Shown here: positions 1 through 5,585 of the stretch, in pieces
Position numbering within the stretch: position 1 is the stretch's first letter
Layout of the letters: each line of letters begins with the position of its first letter
Origin: Polaromonas sp.
GTDB taxonomy: Bacteria; Pseudomonadota; Gammaproteobacteria; Burkholderiales; Burkholderiaceae_C
Length of the DNA stretch: 6,726 nucleotides
Direction of reading: 5' to 3'
Assembly (NCBI GenBank): GCA_025362825.1
Contig: JANYFF010000298.1
Span: forward strand, 1 to 6,726
Program-made: the position numbers and the translations under genes
Notes under the pieces: model-generated
Database searches by the model: none
What the model was told of the DNA's origin: nothing
The model's input: only the letters and a program-made list of their open reading frames with translations

Positions 1-574
1 CGCGTGAACCGCGGCCGTCGGTGGCGATGCGGTTGGGTGCTACGCCCTGGCTGAGCAGGTAGTCGCGGGCTGCGTTGGCGCGCTGCACCGACAGCGGGTC
101 GTTGACGGCATCTGACCCGGTGCTGTCGGTGTGGCCAATGATGGTGACCGTGGTCACCGGGTTCTGGTTCAGGCTGGTGGCGAAGTGGCCCAGGATAGGT
201 ACGAAATTCGGCTTGATGGCGGCACGGCCTACGTCAAACGACACATCGCTGGGGATGTCGAGTTTGAGGCGGTTGTCGGTGGTCTGGCTGACAGCGACAC
301 CTGTGCCAACGGTGGCTTTTTCCATCGCGGCCTTCTGGTCCTGCATTTTCTTGGACCAGACATTGCCGCCCACAGCACCAGCGACGCCGCCCAGCACCGC
401 GCCAGTGGCCGCGCCGTTGCGGCCCCCGATCGCAGCGCCCAGCAAGGTGCCTGCAACCGCGCCAATGCCGGCGCCCTGTGCTGTGCCGCGGTCGCTTTCG
501 TTCATGTTGGCGCAGCCGGATAGCAGACCAATCGACAGTGCGATGCAGGTCAGCGAGGAAATGATTGGTTTCAC
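1..574 (-). CDS. OmpA-family glycine-zipper outer-membrane lipoprotein (3' end beyond window)
   Basis: Predicted lipoprotein that would anchor in the outer membrane and hold peptidoglycan non-covalently, like E. coli YiaD and relatives. My translation of the minus strand gives 191 residues before the window edge. Residues 1-20 are a lipoprotein signal ending in the lipobox Leu-Ser-Gly-Cys (Cys21). The +2 residue is Ala, not Asp, which favours outer-membrane sorting. Residues 34-70 are a glycine zipper of repeated Gly-x3-Gly spacings. The OmpA C-terminal domain starts near residue 105 and contains GHTDSTG, then NDPLSVQRA. Asp150 and Arg165 have the 15-residue spacing of the diaminopimelate-binding pair known from OmpA. 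The reading frame is cut at position 1, so only the domain's end is missing. The start is GTG: an in-frame TAA lies four codons upstream, and AGGAG sits 6 bases before it. The gene is divergent from tas. I could not assign a promoter. Confidence 0.92.
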   Translation of the reverse strand, partial: MKPIISSLTCIALSIGLLSGCANMNESDRGTAQGAGIGAVAGTLLGAAIGGRNGAATGAVLGGVAGAVGGNVWSKKMQDQKAAMEKATVGTGVAVSQTTDNRLKLDIPSDVSFDVGRAAIKPNFVPILGHFATSLNQNPVTTVTIIGHTDSTGSDAVNDPLSVQRANAARDYLLSQGVAPNRIATDGRGSR

Positions 575-580
575 GGAAAA

Positions 581-585
581 CTCCT
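581..585 (-). promoter_or_regulatory. Shine-Dalgarno site fixing the GTG start of the OmpA-like lipoprotein
   Basis: On the minus strand AGGAG lies 6 bases ahead of GTG (574-572). An in-frame TAA immediately upstream of this site excludes any earlier start, so the site and the stop together decide the non-ATG start. Confidence 0.85.
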
Positions 586-752
586 TTTATTGATGAAGTA
601 CGGGCTGCAAGCGACAAAGTGGCCTGACTGGCCCTCGAATTCTGAAGGGTAACGCAACTCTAGAGCCCGAACTGTAGGGCAATGGCGCAAATTATCTGGC
701 TTGAGGCGTGTCAGCAGGCTTCACGGACAGCCTTTAAACTCGGGAGCTGGCC

Positions 753-782
753 GGGCTACCGGGGCTTATCGGGTCTATTGGG
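753..782 (+). other. Putative G-quadruplex motif in the divergent intergenic region
   Basis: Four G-tracts lie on the plus strand: GGG 753-755, GGGG 761-764, GGG 771-773 and GGG 780-782. They are separated by loops of 5, 6 and 6 bases, which meets the standard G3+N1-7 rule. A fifth GGG at 742-744 is separated by an 8-base loop. The motif ends 63 bases before the tas ATG, on the coding strand of tas. It lies in the 271-base stretch (575-845) between the lipoprotein and tas. I found no convincing -35/-10 pair for either gene in that stretch. Folding and any regulatory role are inference. Confidence 0.5.
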
Positions 783-845
783 CCTGTGACTTGTCCGCGA
801 TCCCCGGACCCATCAACACCCGCACAGATTTTTACAAATACAGAC

Positions 846-1913
846 ATGAATAAAGTTCAATTAGGCTCCAGCGACTTGTACGTCACGCCGATTTGCCTCG
901 GCACCATGGTTTTTGGCGAGCAGGTAGACGAGCCCACCTCGCACGCCATCCTGAGCCACTCGCTGGAACGCGGCGTCAATTTCATCGACACGGCCGAGAT
1001 GTACGCGGTGCCGCCGCGCGCCGAGACCTTTAATCTGACCGAAAAAATCATCGGTAACTGGATCAAAAAGAACCCGGCAGCCCGCGACAAGCTGGTTATC
1101 GCGACCAAAATAGCAGGCCCCTCGCGCGGAATGCCATGGGTGCGCGGCGGTAGCAGCAATTTGACGGCTGAAGACATCATCGCGGCGTGCGAAGGCAGCC
1201 TCAAGCGCATGAACATCGAGACCATCGACCTCTACCAGATCCATTGGCCCGTGCGCCACGTGCCCATGTTCGGCAACATGTACTACGAGCCCAAAAATGA
1301 AAACGTGGGCGGCAGCAGCATTGAAGTGCAGCTGCGCGCCATGCACACGCTGGTCAAGGCCGGCAAGGTGCGCGCTATAGGTCTGTCCAACGAAACTTCC
1401 TTTGGTGTACATGAGTTTGTGCGCGTGGCCGAGCACCATGGCCTGCCGCGTATTGCCACGGTGCAAAACAATTACGGGCTGCTGGCCCGCACGGTAGAAA
1501 ACGGGCTGGACGAAACCATGCACCGCCTGGGCGTGTCGCTGCTGCCGTATTCGCCGCTCGCCTTTGGCCTGCTGACTGGCAAGTACGATGAATCCGGCTT
1601 GAGTGGCGAAGGCGCACCCAAAGATGCCCGCCTGGGCAAATTCGAGTCCACTCGCAAGCAGCGGTGGGGTCGTCCTGATGCCCTCAAGGCCGCGCGCCGC
1701 TACAACGCACTGGCAAAAGAAAACGGCATGACGCCCGCCCAGATGGCCCTGGCGTTTTGCTACACCAAGTGGCAGGTGGCGAGCACCATCATCGGCGTAC
1801 GCACGCTGGAGCAGCTGGATGAAAACATCAATGCCTGGGGCACCACGCTGTCGCCGGAAGTGCTGACAGAGATTGACAAAATTCGCTGGGAGATCCGCGA
1901 CCCGGCGCAGTGA
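846..1913 (+). CDS. tas: Tas-type NADP(H)-dependent aldo/keto reductase
   Basis: Cytoplasmic oxidoreductase of the aldo/keto reductase superfamily, 355 residues and close to the roughly 346 of E. coli Tas. It reduces carbonyl compounds with NADPH; the natural substrate is not established. The (beta/alpha)8 barrel shows the full catalytic tetrad: Asp48 (FIDTAEMY), Tyr53, Lys88 (VIATKIAG) and His133 (YQIHWP). Tas-like signatures are LGTMVFGEQ near residues 18-26, VPPRAET at 55-61, GLSNETSFGV mid-protein, and TIIGVRTLEQLDEN near the C-terminus in the cofactor phosphate-binding region. I chose ATG 846 because similarity to Tas begins there. An in-frame GTG at 786 would add 20 unrelated residues. 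No clear Shine-Dalgarno precedes 846, and a TACAAA box at 833-838 leaves leaderless initiation possible. The family call is firm, the exact ortholog less so; a plain aldo/keto reductase label would also be fair. A structured repeat follows the gene before ybaK. Confidence 0.92.
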   Translation: MNKVQLGSSDLYVTPICLGTMVFGEQVDEPTSHAILSHSLERGVNFIDTAEMYAVPPRAETFNLTEKIIGNWIKKNPAARDKLVIATKIAGPSRGMPWVRGGSSNLTAEDIIAACEGSLKRMNIETIDLYQIHWPVRHVPMFGNMYYEPKNENVGGSSIEVQLRAMHTLVKAGKVRAIGLSNETSFGVHEFVRVAEHHGLPRIATVQNNYGLLARTVENGLDETMHRLGVSLLPYSPLAFGLLTGKYDESGLSGEGAPKDARLGKFESTRKQRWGRPDALKAARRYNALAKENGMTPAQMALAFCYTKWQVASTIIGVRTLEQLDENINAWGTTLSPEVLTEIDKIRWEIRDPAQ

Positions 1914-1922
1914 TAAACATGA

Positions 1923-2005
1923 CCCTCCCCCGAAGCGCTTTCAGCGCCTCCCCCACAGGGGGCGCCACCTGCGGCCCGGCAAAGCCGGTTCCGCGCTGGC
2001 CCTGG
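1923..2005. repeat. Structured GC-rich intergenic repeat with three consecutive hairpins
   Basis: This stretch fills most of the 106-base gap between tas and ybaK. It holds three short inverted repeats in a row. The first is GCGCT 1935-1939 with AGCGC 1943-1947 (loop TTC). The second is CCCCC 1950-1954 with GGGGG 1958-1962 (loop ACA). The third is CCGGC 1976-1980 with GCCGG 1984-1988 (loop AAA), continued across a small internal loop by GCGG 1971-1974 with CCGC 1991-1994. From memory this order resembles a dispersed intergenic element common in Comamonadaceae genomes. Only one copy is in the window, so its repeat status cannot be shown here. None of the stems is followed by a T-run, so it is not a classical terminator. 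Confidence 0.6.
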
Positions 2006-2019
2006 TAAAGAGTTCATCC

Positions 2020-2520
2020 ATGAGCAAGAAAGATCACGTCAGCGAGACCCCCGCGACGCAGTTGCTGAAAGCGAATAAGGTGGTTTTCACCGAGCATCCC
2101 TACGAATACCTGGAGTATGGCGGAGCCCAGCACAGTGCAGAGGTTCTGGGCTTTGATCCGTTCACCGTCGTGAAGACGCTGGTGATGCAGGATCAGGACG
2201 CCAAACCGCTGCTTGTGCTGATGCACGGCAACCGCAAGGTGTCGACCAAAAACCTGGCGCGGCAGATTGGCGCTAAATCGGTTGAGCCCTGCAAGCCCGA
2301 GGTGGCCAACCGGCATAGCGGCTACCTGGTTGGCGGGACCTCGCCCTTTGGCACGCGCAAGGCCATGCCGGTGTATATCGAGGAAACCATTCTGGCTTTA
2401 CCTAAAATCGCGATCAACGGCGGGCGGCGCGGTTATCTTGTCGGACTTGATCCGCAGGTCTGTGTCACATTGCTGGGTGCAAAATCGGTGCAGTGCGCAC
2501 TGGCCGACATGGCCGCCTAG
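2020..2520 (+). CDS. ybaK: Cys-tRNA(Pro)/Cys-tRNA(Cys) deacylase, YbaK/EbsC family
   Basis: Trans-editing enzyme of the cytoplasm. YbaK proteins hydrolyse cysteine mischarged onto tRNA(Pro) by prolyl-tRNA synthetase and so protect proline codons. The product has 166 residues against about 159 for E. coli YbaK and is a single YbaK/ProRS-editing domain. Visible signatures are VVKTLVM, with Lys52 matching the essential Lys46 of E. coli; LVLMHGNRKVSTKNLA at about 65-80; and the glycine-rich GYLVGGTSPFG loop at 101-111, which marks the YbaK branch of the superfamily. ATG 2020 is chosen because family similarity starts there and AAAGAG (2007-2012) lies 7 bases upstream. The frame stays open back to 1873, but that would translate the intergenic repeat. 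plsY starts 33 bases after the stop, suggesting cotranscription. Other editing-domain paralogs (ProX, INS) are less likely given the loop sequence. Confidence 0.94.
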   Translation: MSKKDHVSETPATQLLKANKVVFTEHPYEYLEYGGAQHSAEVLGFDPFTVVKTLVMQDQDAKPLLVLMHGNRKVSTKNLARQIGAKSVEPCKPEVANRHSGYLVGGTSPFGTRKAMPVYIEETILALPKIAINGGRRGYLVGLDPQVCVTLLGAKSVQCALADMAA

Positions 2521-2540
2521 CCTTCGCGTCATACAACTAC

Positions 2541-2546
2541 AAGGAG
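2541..2546 (+). promoter_or_regulatory. Strong Shine-Dalgarno site supporting the TTG start of plsY
   Basis: AAGGAG, continuing as AAGGAGAT, lies 7 bases before TTG 2554. It is the best ribosome binding site in the window. It probably compensates for the weak TTG codon and fixes the start at a point that matches the expected N-terminus of PlsY. Confidence 0.85.
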
Positions 2547-2553
2547 ATCGGTT

Positions 2554-3195
2554 TTGAACTATCTGCATTCAGGCATTGCGGTGCTGCTGGCGTATCTGCT
2601 CGGTTCGCTGTCATTTGCGGTGATCGTCAGTCGGCTCATGGGCCTGAAGGACCCGCGCAGCTATGGCAGCAACAATCCGGGCGCGACCAATGTGCTGCGC
2701 TCGGGCAACCGGAAGGCCGCTATCCTGACGCTGTTGCTTGACGGTCTCAAGGGCTGGCTGCCGGTGGTGTTGATCAAGTGGTTTGGCGCCGATTACGGCA
2801 TGGACGATGCCACGGTAGCCGCGGCCGGCTTTGCGGCCTTTATCGGCCATTTGTTCCCGGTTTTCTTCAAATTCAAGGGCGGCAAGGGCGTGGCCACTGC
2901 AGCGGGCGTGCTGCTGGGCATTGACTGGGTGCTGGGCCTGGCGACGCTGGCGACCTGGCTGATCGTGGCGTATTTTTCGCGCTATTCGTCAGTGGCGTCG
3001 ATGGCCTGCGCCGCATTTGCGCCGCTGTTCTACCTGATGGGTGACCGCGTGGCCTGGTACGCCGAGCGCAGCATATTGCTGGCGATTTTTGTGATGAGCA
3101 TGCTGCTGGTCGCGCGTCATCGCGAGAACATCAACAAGCTGATGCAGGGCAAGGAATCGCAACTCGGATTCGGCAAAAAAACTGCGAAGAAATAA
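2554..3195 (+). CDS. plsY: Glycerol-3-phosphate acyltransferase PlsY (acyl-phosphate dependent)
   Basis: Inner-membrane enzyme that transfers the acyl group from acyl-phosphate (made by PlsX) to sn-glycerol-3-phosphate, giving lysophosphatidic acid for phospholipid synthesis. The protein has 213 residues; E. coli PlsY (YgiH) has 205. All three family motifs are visible: GSLSFA at 17-22 followed by DPRSYGSNNPGATNVLR at 33-49; GHLFPVFFKFKGGKGVAT at 98-115, whose GGKG loop binds acyl-phosphate; and HRENI at 189-193. Hydrophobic spans near residues 7-28, 55-77, 86-104, 117-141 and 171-187 fit a five- to seven-helix membrane protein. The tail is basic and lysine-rich. Start is TTG, supported by the strong AAGGAG site; the next in-frame Met (residue 29) lies inside the fold. 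ybaK ends 33 bases upstream. The minus-strand protease gene converges and ends 29 bases downstream. Confidence 0.97.
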   Translation: MNYLHSGIAVLLAYLLGSLSFAVIVSRLMGLKDPRSYGSNNPGATNVLRSGNRKAAILTLLLDGLKGWLPVVLIKWFGADYGMDDATVAAAGFAAFIGHLFPVFFKFKGGKGVATAAGVLLGIDWVLGLATLATWLIVAYFSRYSSVASMACAAFAPLFYLMGDRVAWYAERSILLAIFVMSMLLVARHRENINKLMQGKESQLGFGKKTAKK

Positions 3196-3224
3196 TTCGC
3201 GGCGCAAGGTGGCGCCCGGCAGAT

Positions 3225-3878
3225 TCAGTAGCGTTTGACCAGCGTCATCTGGTCGTTGTCGCGCGTCATCTGAAAGCGCGTCAGGTAGCTGTTGCCCAGC
3301 AGCATGAAGGGCATGGCCTGCGGCGTCACCACCGCGTCAACGTCATAGACCTCTACATCGCTGATACGCACTGACGCCAGCTTGACCCGGTAGCCCTGGG
3401 CCATGCCATTGGCGGTAGACATGTTCACCGGCTGGCCGCTTTTGTAATTGATGCCGGCGCGTTCTGCGTCTACCGAACTCATGGCAATCGATGTGGCGCC
3501 GGTATCCACCATAAACTGCACCGCCTTGCCGTTGATCTGCCCCGCGGTCATGAAGTGGCCGCCGCTGCCCGCCGTCAGGACGATGCGCGTGCCTTTGGCT
3601 CCACCGCCACCGCCCATGCTGACAGGTGCCTCGCCGACGCGCAGGGTCATGCGCTTGCCCGATTGCTCGATGATGGCCTGGTCGCCGCTGGTTGAAATCA
3701 CCTTGACGCCCTGGTGTGTCTCGCCTGCAGCCACGCTCTTTGGTGCGCTGCCGTCCACCACCAGCAGCGCCTTGCTTCCCAGCATGCCGGCCAGCGCGAC
3801 GGATTCTGCGTGGGCCGCAGCGCCGGCAAGGCAAAGCGCTGTGAGCAGGATGCTGACGCTGCGGGCATGGAGCTTCAT
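3225..3878 (-). CDS. Exported retropepsin-like aspartic protease (clan AA, TIGR02281/COG3577-like)
   Basis: Predicted periplasmic or envelope single-domain aspartic protease, 217 residues. Residues 1-24 form a signal peptide: basic start, hydrophobic core at about 8-21, and an Ala-His-Ala cleavage site. Residues 25-85 form a small beta-rich segment (MLGSKALLVVDG through GKRMTLRVGE). A five-glycine linker follows at 89-93. The retropepsin domain runs from about 97 to 217. It has the catalytic FMVDTGATSIAMS (Asp125-Thr-Gly), TANG at 155-158, and the late hydrophobic-hydrophobic-Gly motif LLG at 193-195. One catalytic Asp means it should act as a homodimer. The substrate is unknown. The ATG lies 4 bases after the yajQ stop and has no clear Shine-Dalgarno, so translational coupling to yajQ is likely. 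The family call is good; the link to a particular process is open. It may instead be tail-out anchored if the signal is not cleaved. Confidence 0.88.
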   Translation of the reverse strand: MKLHARSVSILLTALCLAGAAAHAESVALAGMLGSKALLVVDGSAPKSVAAGETHQGVKVISTSGDQAIIEQSGKRMTLRVGEAPVSMGGGGGAKGTRIVLTAGSGGHFMTAGQINGKAVQFMVDTGATSIAMSSVDAERAGINYKSGQPVNMSTANGMAQGYRVKLASVRISDVEVYDVDAVVTPQAMPFMLLGNSYLTRFQMTRDNDQMTLVKRY

Positions 3879-3882
3879 GTGT

Positions 3883-4374
3883 TCAGTCGCGAAAGTTGTT
3901 GAAACCCAGCGGGAAATCCGTGTTCTCGGATTTGATGAGTGCCATGGCCGCCTGCAGGTCGTCGCGCTTGGCTCCGGTGACGCGCACCTTGTCTTCCTGG
4001 ATGGCAGCCTGCACCTTGATCTTGCTGCCCTTGATGAGTTGCTGGATTTTTTTGGCCAGCTCGCTTTCGATGCCGTTGCGTACCTTGGTCACCTGCTTGA
4101 CCTTGTCGCCGCCGATTTTTTCGACCTTGCCGATGTCCAGGAAGCGAACATCGACGCCGGCCTTGGTCAGCTTGTTGCGCAGCACGTCGTTGATCTGGTC
4201 GAGCTGGAAGTCGCTGTCGCCAATCAGGATGATGTCCTTGTCCTTTTCCTTCAGCTCTATCGATGCCGAGGTGCCCTTGAAGTCAAAGCGGGTGCCGATT
4301 TCCTTGCCGGTGTTTTCAACGGCGTTTTTAACCTTGACCAGTTCGGCCTCGAGCACAGTATCAAAAGAAGGCAT
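3883..4374 (-). CDS. yajQ: YajQ-family nucleotide-binding protein (UPF0234)
   Basis: Cytoplasmic protein of 163 residues, the same length as E. coli YajQ, with two ferredoxin-like halves. Family members bind nucleotides or tRNA, and homologs in Xanthomonas and Pseudomonas are reported to bind cyclic di-GMP and affect virulence gene expression. Signatures are the N-terminal MPSFD, RFDFKG at 29-34, the central SDFQLDQINDVLRNKL, KVQAAIQEDKVRVTGAKRDDLQ in the second half, and the C-terminal FNNFRD. ATG 4372-4374 is chosen because MPSFD is the family N-terminus; the frame stays open to 4734 only as antisense to murB. GGAA a few bases upstream is a weak ribosome binding site. The gene is divergent from murB across 52 bases and is followed after 4 bases by the aspartic protease gene. 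A role as a cyclic di-GMP effector in this organism is inference. Confidence 0.97.
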   Translation of the reverse strand: MPSFDTVLEAELVKVKNAVENTGKEIGTRFDFKGTSASIELKEKDKDIILIGDSDFQLDQINDVLRNKLTKAGVDVRFLDIGKVEKIGGDKVKQVTKVRNGIESELAKKIQQLIKGSKIKVQAAIQEDKVRVTGAKRDDLQAAMALIKSENTDFPLGFNNFRD

Positions 4375-4399
4375 GATTTTCCGTATTTCAGGTGAGAAG

Positions 4400-4415
4400 A
4401 CCCGTGCAGGCGGGT
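4400..4415. other. Short dyad in the yajQ-murB divergent gap
   Basis: ACCCG (4400-4404) and CGGGT (4411-4415) form a 5-base inverted repeat around TGCAGG. Copies of GGTGAGA-type sequence flank it at 4391-4397 and 4413-4418; the second probably doubles as the weak murB ribosome binding site. The 52-base gap must serve both leaders, so an operator or a leader hairpin is possible, but the arms are short and chance is a real alternative. Confidence 0.3.
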
Positions 4416-4426
4416 GAGACAATCCA

Positions 4427-5506
4427 ATGATGTTAGTCGAGAAAAACGTTCCGCTCCAGTCTTTCAACACCTTTGGCATCGTCGCCAAGGCGCTCAGCCT
4501 TGTGCGCGTGCACAGCGAAGCCGACATCGCCCAGGTGCTGGCCGACCCTGCGCTGCGCGGCACGCCGGTGTTTGTGCTGGGCGGCGGCAGCAACATCGTG
4601 CTGACCGGTGATGTCAGGCCGCTGGTGCTCAAAGTCGAGATCATGGGCAAACACCTGCTCAGGGAGACCGACAAGGCCTGGATCGTCGAGGCCGGCGCCG
4701 GCGAAAACTGGCACGACCTGGTCGCCTGGACCATTGAAAACGGCTACCCCGGGCTTGAAAACCTGGCGCTTATTCCCGGCACGGTGGGCGCATCGCCGGT
4801 GCAAAACATTGGCGCCTACGGTGTCGAGCTGCAAGACCGCTTTGAATCGCTGGACGCGGTGGACCTGACGACCGGCCAGACTTTTACGCTGGATGCAGCG
4901 CAATGCGCCTTCGGCTACCGTGACTCTGTCTTCAAGCACCAGAGCATTGGCACGGCGGCCGGCAAGCCCGGCTTTGGCCTGGAAGGCAAGGCACTGATCA
5001 CGCGGGTGCGTTTTGCCTTGCCGAAAAACTGGAAGCCGGTGCTCGGATATGCCGATATCGAGAAAAAAATAGCTCAATATGGCCGGGAACCGGCGTCAAT
5101 CCAGCCGACTGCGCTACAAATTTATGAGTGGATCTGCGAAATCCGCCGCGCCAAGCTGCCCAACCCGGAGGTCATCGGCAACGCCGGCAGCTTCTTTAAA
5201 AACCCGACCGTCTCGGCCGAGCAGTGCGCTGACATCATCCAGCGCGAGCCCAAAATCGTCCACTACAAGCTGGCCGACGGCTCGGTCAAGCTGGCCGCCG
5301 GCTGGCTGATCGACGCCTGCGGCTGGAAGGGTAAGCACATCGGCAACGCCGGCGTCTATGAGCGGCAGGCGCTGGTGCTGGTCAACCGCGGAGGCAAGTC
5401 AAACCCAGTCACAGGCGGCGAAGTCATGACGCTGGCCAAGTCCATCCAGACCAGCGTGTATGAGCGCTTTGGTATCCGACTGGAGCATGAGCCGGTGGTG
5501 GTTTGA
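4427..5506 (+). CDS. murB: UDP-N-acetylenolpyruvoylglucosamine reductase MurB (type I)
   Basis: Cytoplasmic FAD enzyme that reduces UDP-GlcNAc-enolpyruvate with NADPH to UDP-MurNAc, the second committed step of peptidoglycan synthesis. The product has 359 residues against 342 in E. coli. The FAD-binding domain shows NTFG at 14-17, LGGGSN at 51-56, GLENLALIPGTVGASPVQNIGAYG at about 109-132 and GYRDSVFK at 163-170 (Arg165 matches catalytic Arg159). The C-terminal domain has GNAGSFFKNP, with Ser255 as the proton donor, and LEHEP near the end, where Glu355 matches Glu325. Extra residues relative to E. coli lie near 174-187 and near 211-224; the second sits in an A-rich patch with rare codons. Two consecutive ATGs (4427 and 4430) are possible starts; 4427 is better spaced from GGTGAG. 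A strong terminator follows 37 bases after the stop. Confidence 0.98.
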   Translation: MMLVEKNVPLQSFNTFGIVAKALSLVRVHSEADIAQVLADPALRGTPVFVLGGGSNIVLTGDVRPLVLKVEIMGKHLLRETDKAWIVEAGAGENWHDLVAWTIENGYPGLENLALIPGTVGASPVQNIGAYGVELQDRFESLDAVDLTTGQTFTLDAAQCAFGYRDSVFKHQSIGTAAGKPGFGLEGKALITRVRFALPKNWKPVLGYADIEKKIAQYGREPASIQPTALQIYEWICEIRRAKLPNPEVIGNAGSFFKNPTVSAEQCADIIQREPKIVHYKLADGSVKLAAGWLIDACGWKGKHIGNAGVYERQALVLVNRGGKSNPVTGGEVMTLAKSIQTSVYERFGIRLEHEPVVV

Positions 5507-5543
5507 TGGCAGGCCCGGGAAAGGCGCTCGGGGGTTAAACAAC

Positions 5544-5577
5544 AAAGCCCGCCAAGCGTTCACTTGGCGGGCTTTTT
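5544..5577. terminator. Intrinsic terminator after murB, probably shared with convergent argG
   Basis: A perfect 13-base inverted repeat (5544-5556 with 5563-5575) has the GC-rich core GCCCGCC/GGCGGGC, a 6-base loop CGTTCA and a T-run at 5573-5577 on the plus strand. That is a textbook Rho-independent terminator for murB. On the minus strand the same stem is followed by TTTGTTGTTT, a weaker but plausible U-tract, so it may also end argG transcripts. Confidence 0.93.
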
Positions 5578-5585
5578 ATTAGCAA

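Noticed and set aside
75..593. Plus-strand open frame of 172 codons opposite the OmpA-like lipoprotein
   Set aside because: It is antisense to a gene with a lipobox, glycine zipper and OmpA motifs. Its Ala/Pro-rich product mirrors the Gly/Ala codons of the real gene.
716..735. Possible hairpin AGGCT/AGCCT followed by TTT in the divergent region, considered as a terminator
   Set aside because: Five-base stem, 8-base loop and a run of only three T, with no gene ending nearby.
786..845. In-frame GTG at 786 giving the aldo/keto reductase 20 more residues
   Set aside because: The added residues are proline/threonine-rich with no similarity to Tas, no ribosome binding site precedes the GTG, and family similarity begins at ATG 846.
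861..1523. Minus-strand open frame of 220 codons inside tas
   Set aside because: It is the shadow of a clearly conserved plus-strand gene with an intact catalytic tetrad. Its composition (rich in His, Ala and Val) is typical of antisense frames.
1873..2019. Upstream extension of the ybaK frame by 49 residues
   Set aside because: It would translate the end of tas in another frame plus the hairpin repeat into a basic, low-complexity segment. ATG 2020 has a usable ribosome binding site and matches the family N-terminus.
3448..4395. Long plus-strand open frame of 315 codons opposite the protease and yajQ
   Set aside because: It spans two well-identified minus-strand genes and the gap between them, has no family signatures, and is explained by GC-rich codon bias.
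4961..4995. GC-rich GCCGG...CCGGC dyad in murB, considered as a second copy of the intergenic repeat's third hairpin
   Set aside because: Loop and flanks differ, and the other two hairpins are absent. It reads as normal in-frame Gly/Pro/Lys codons.
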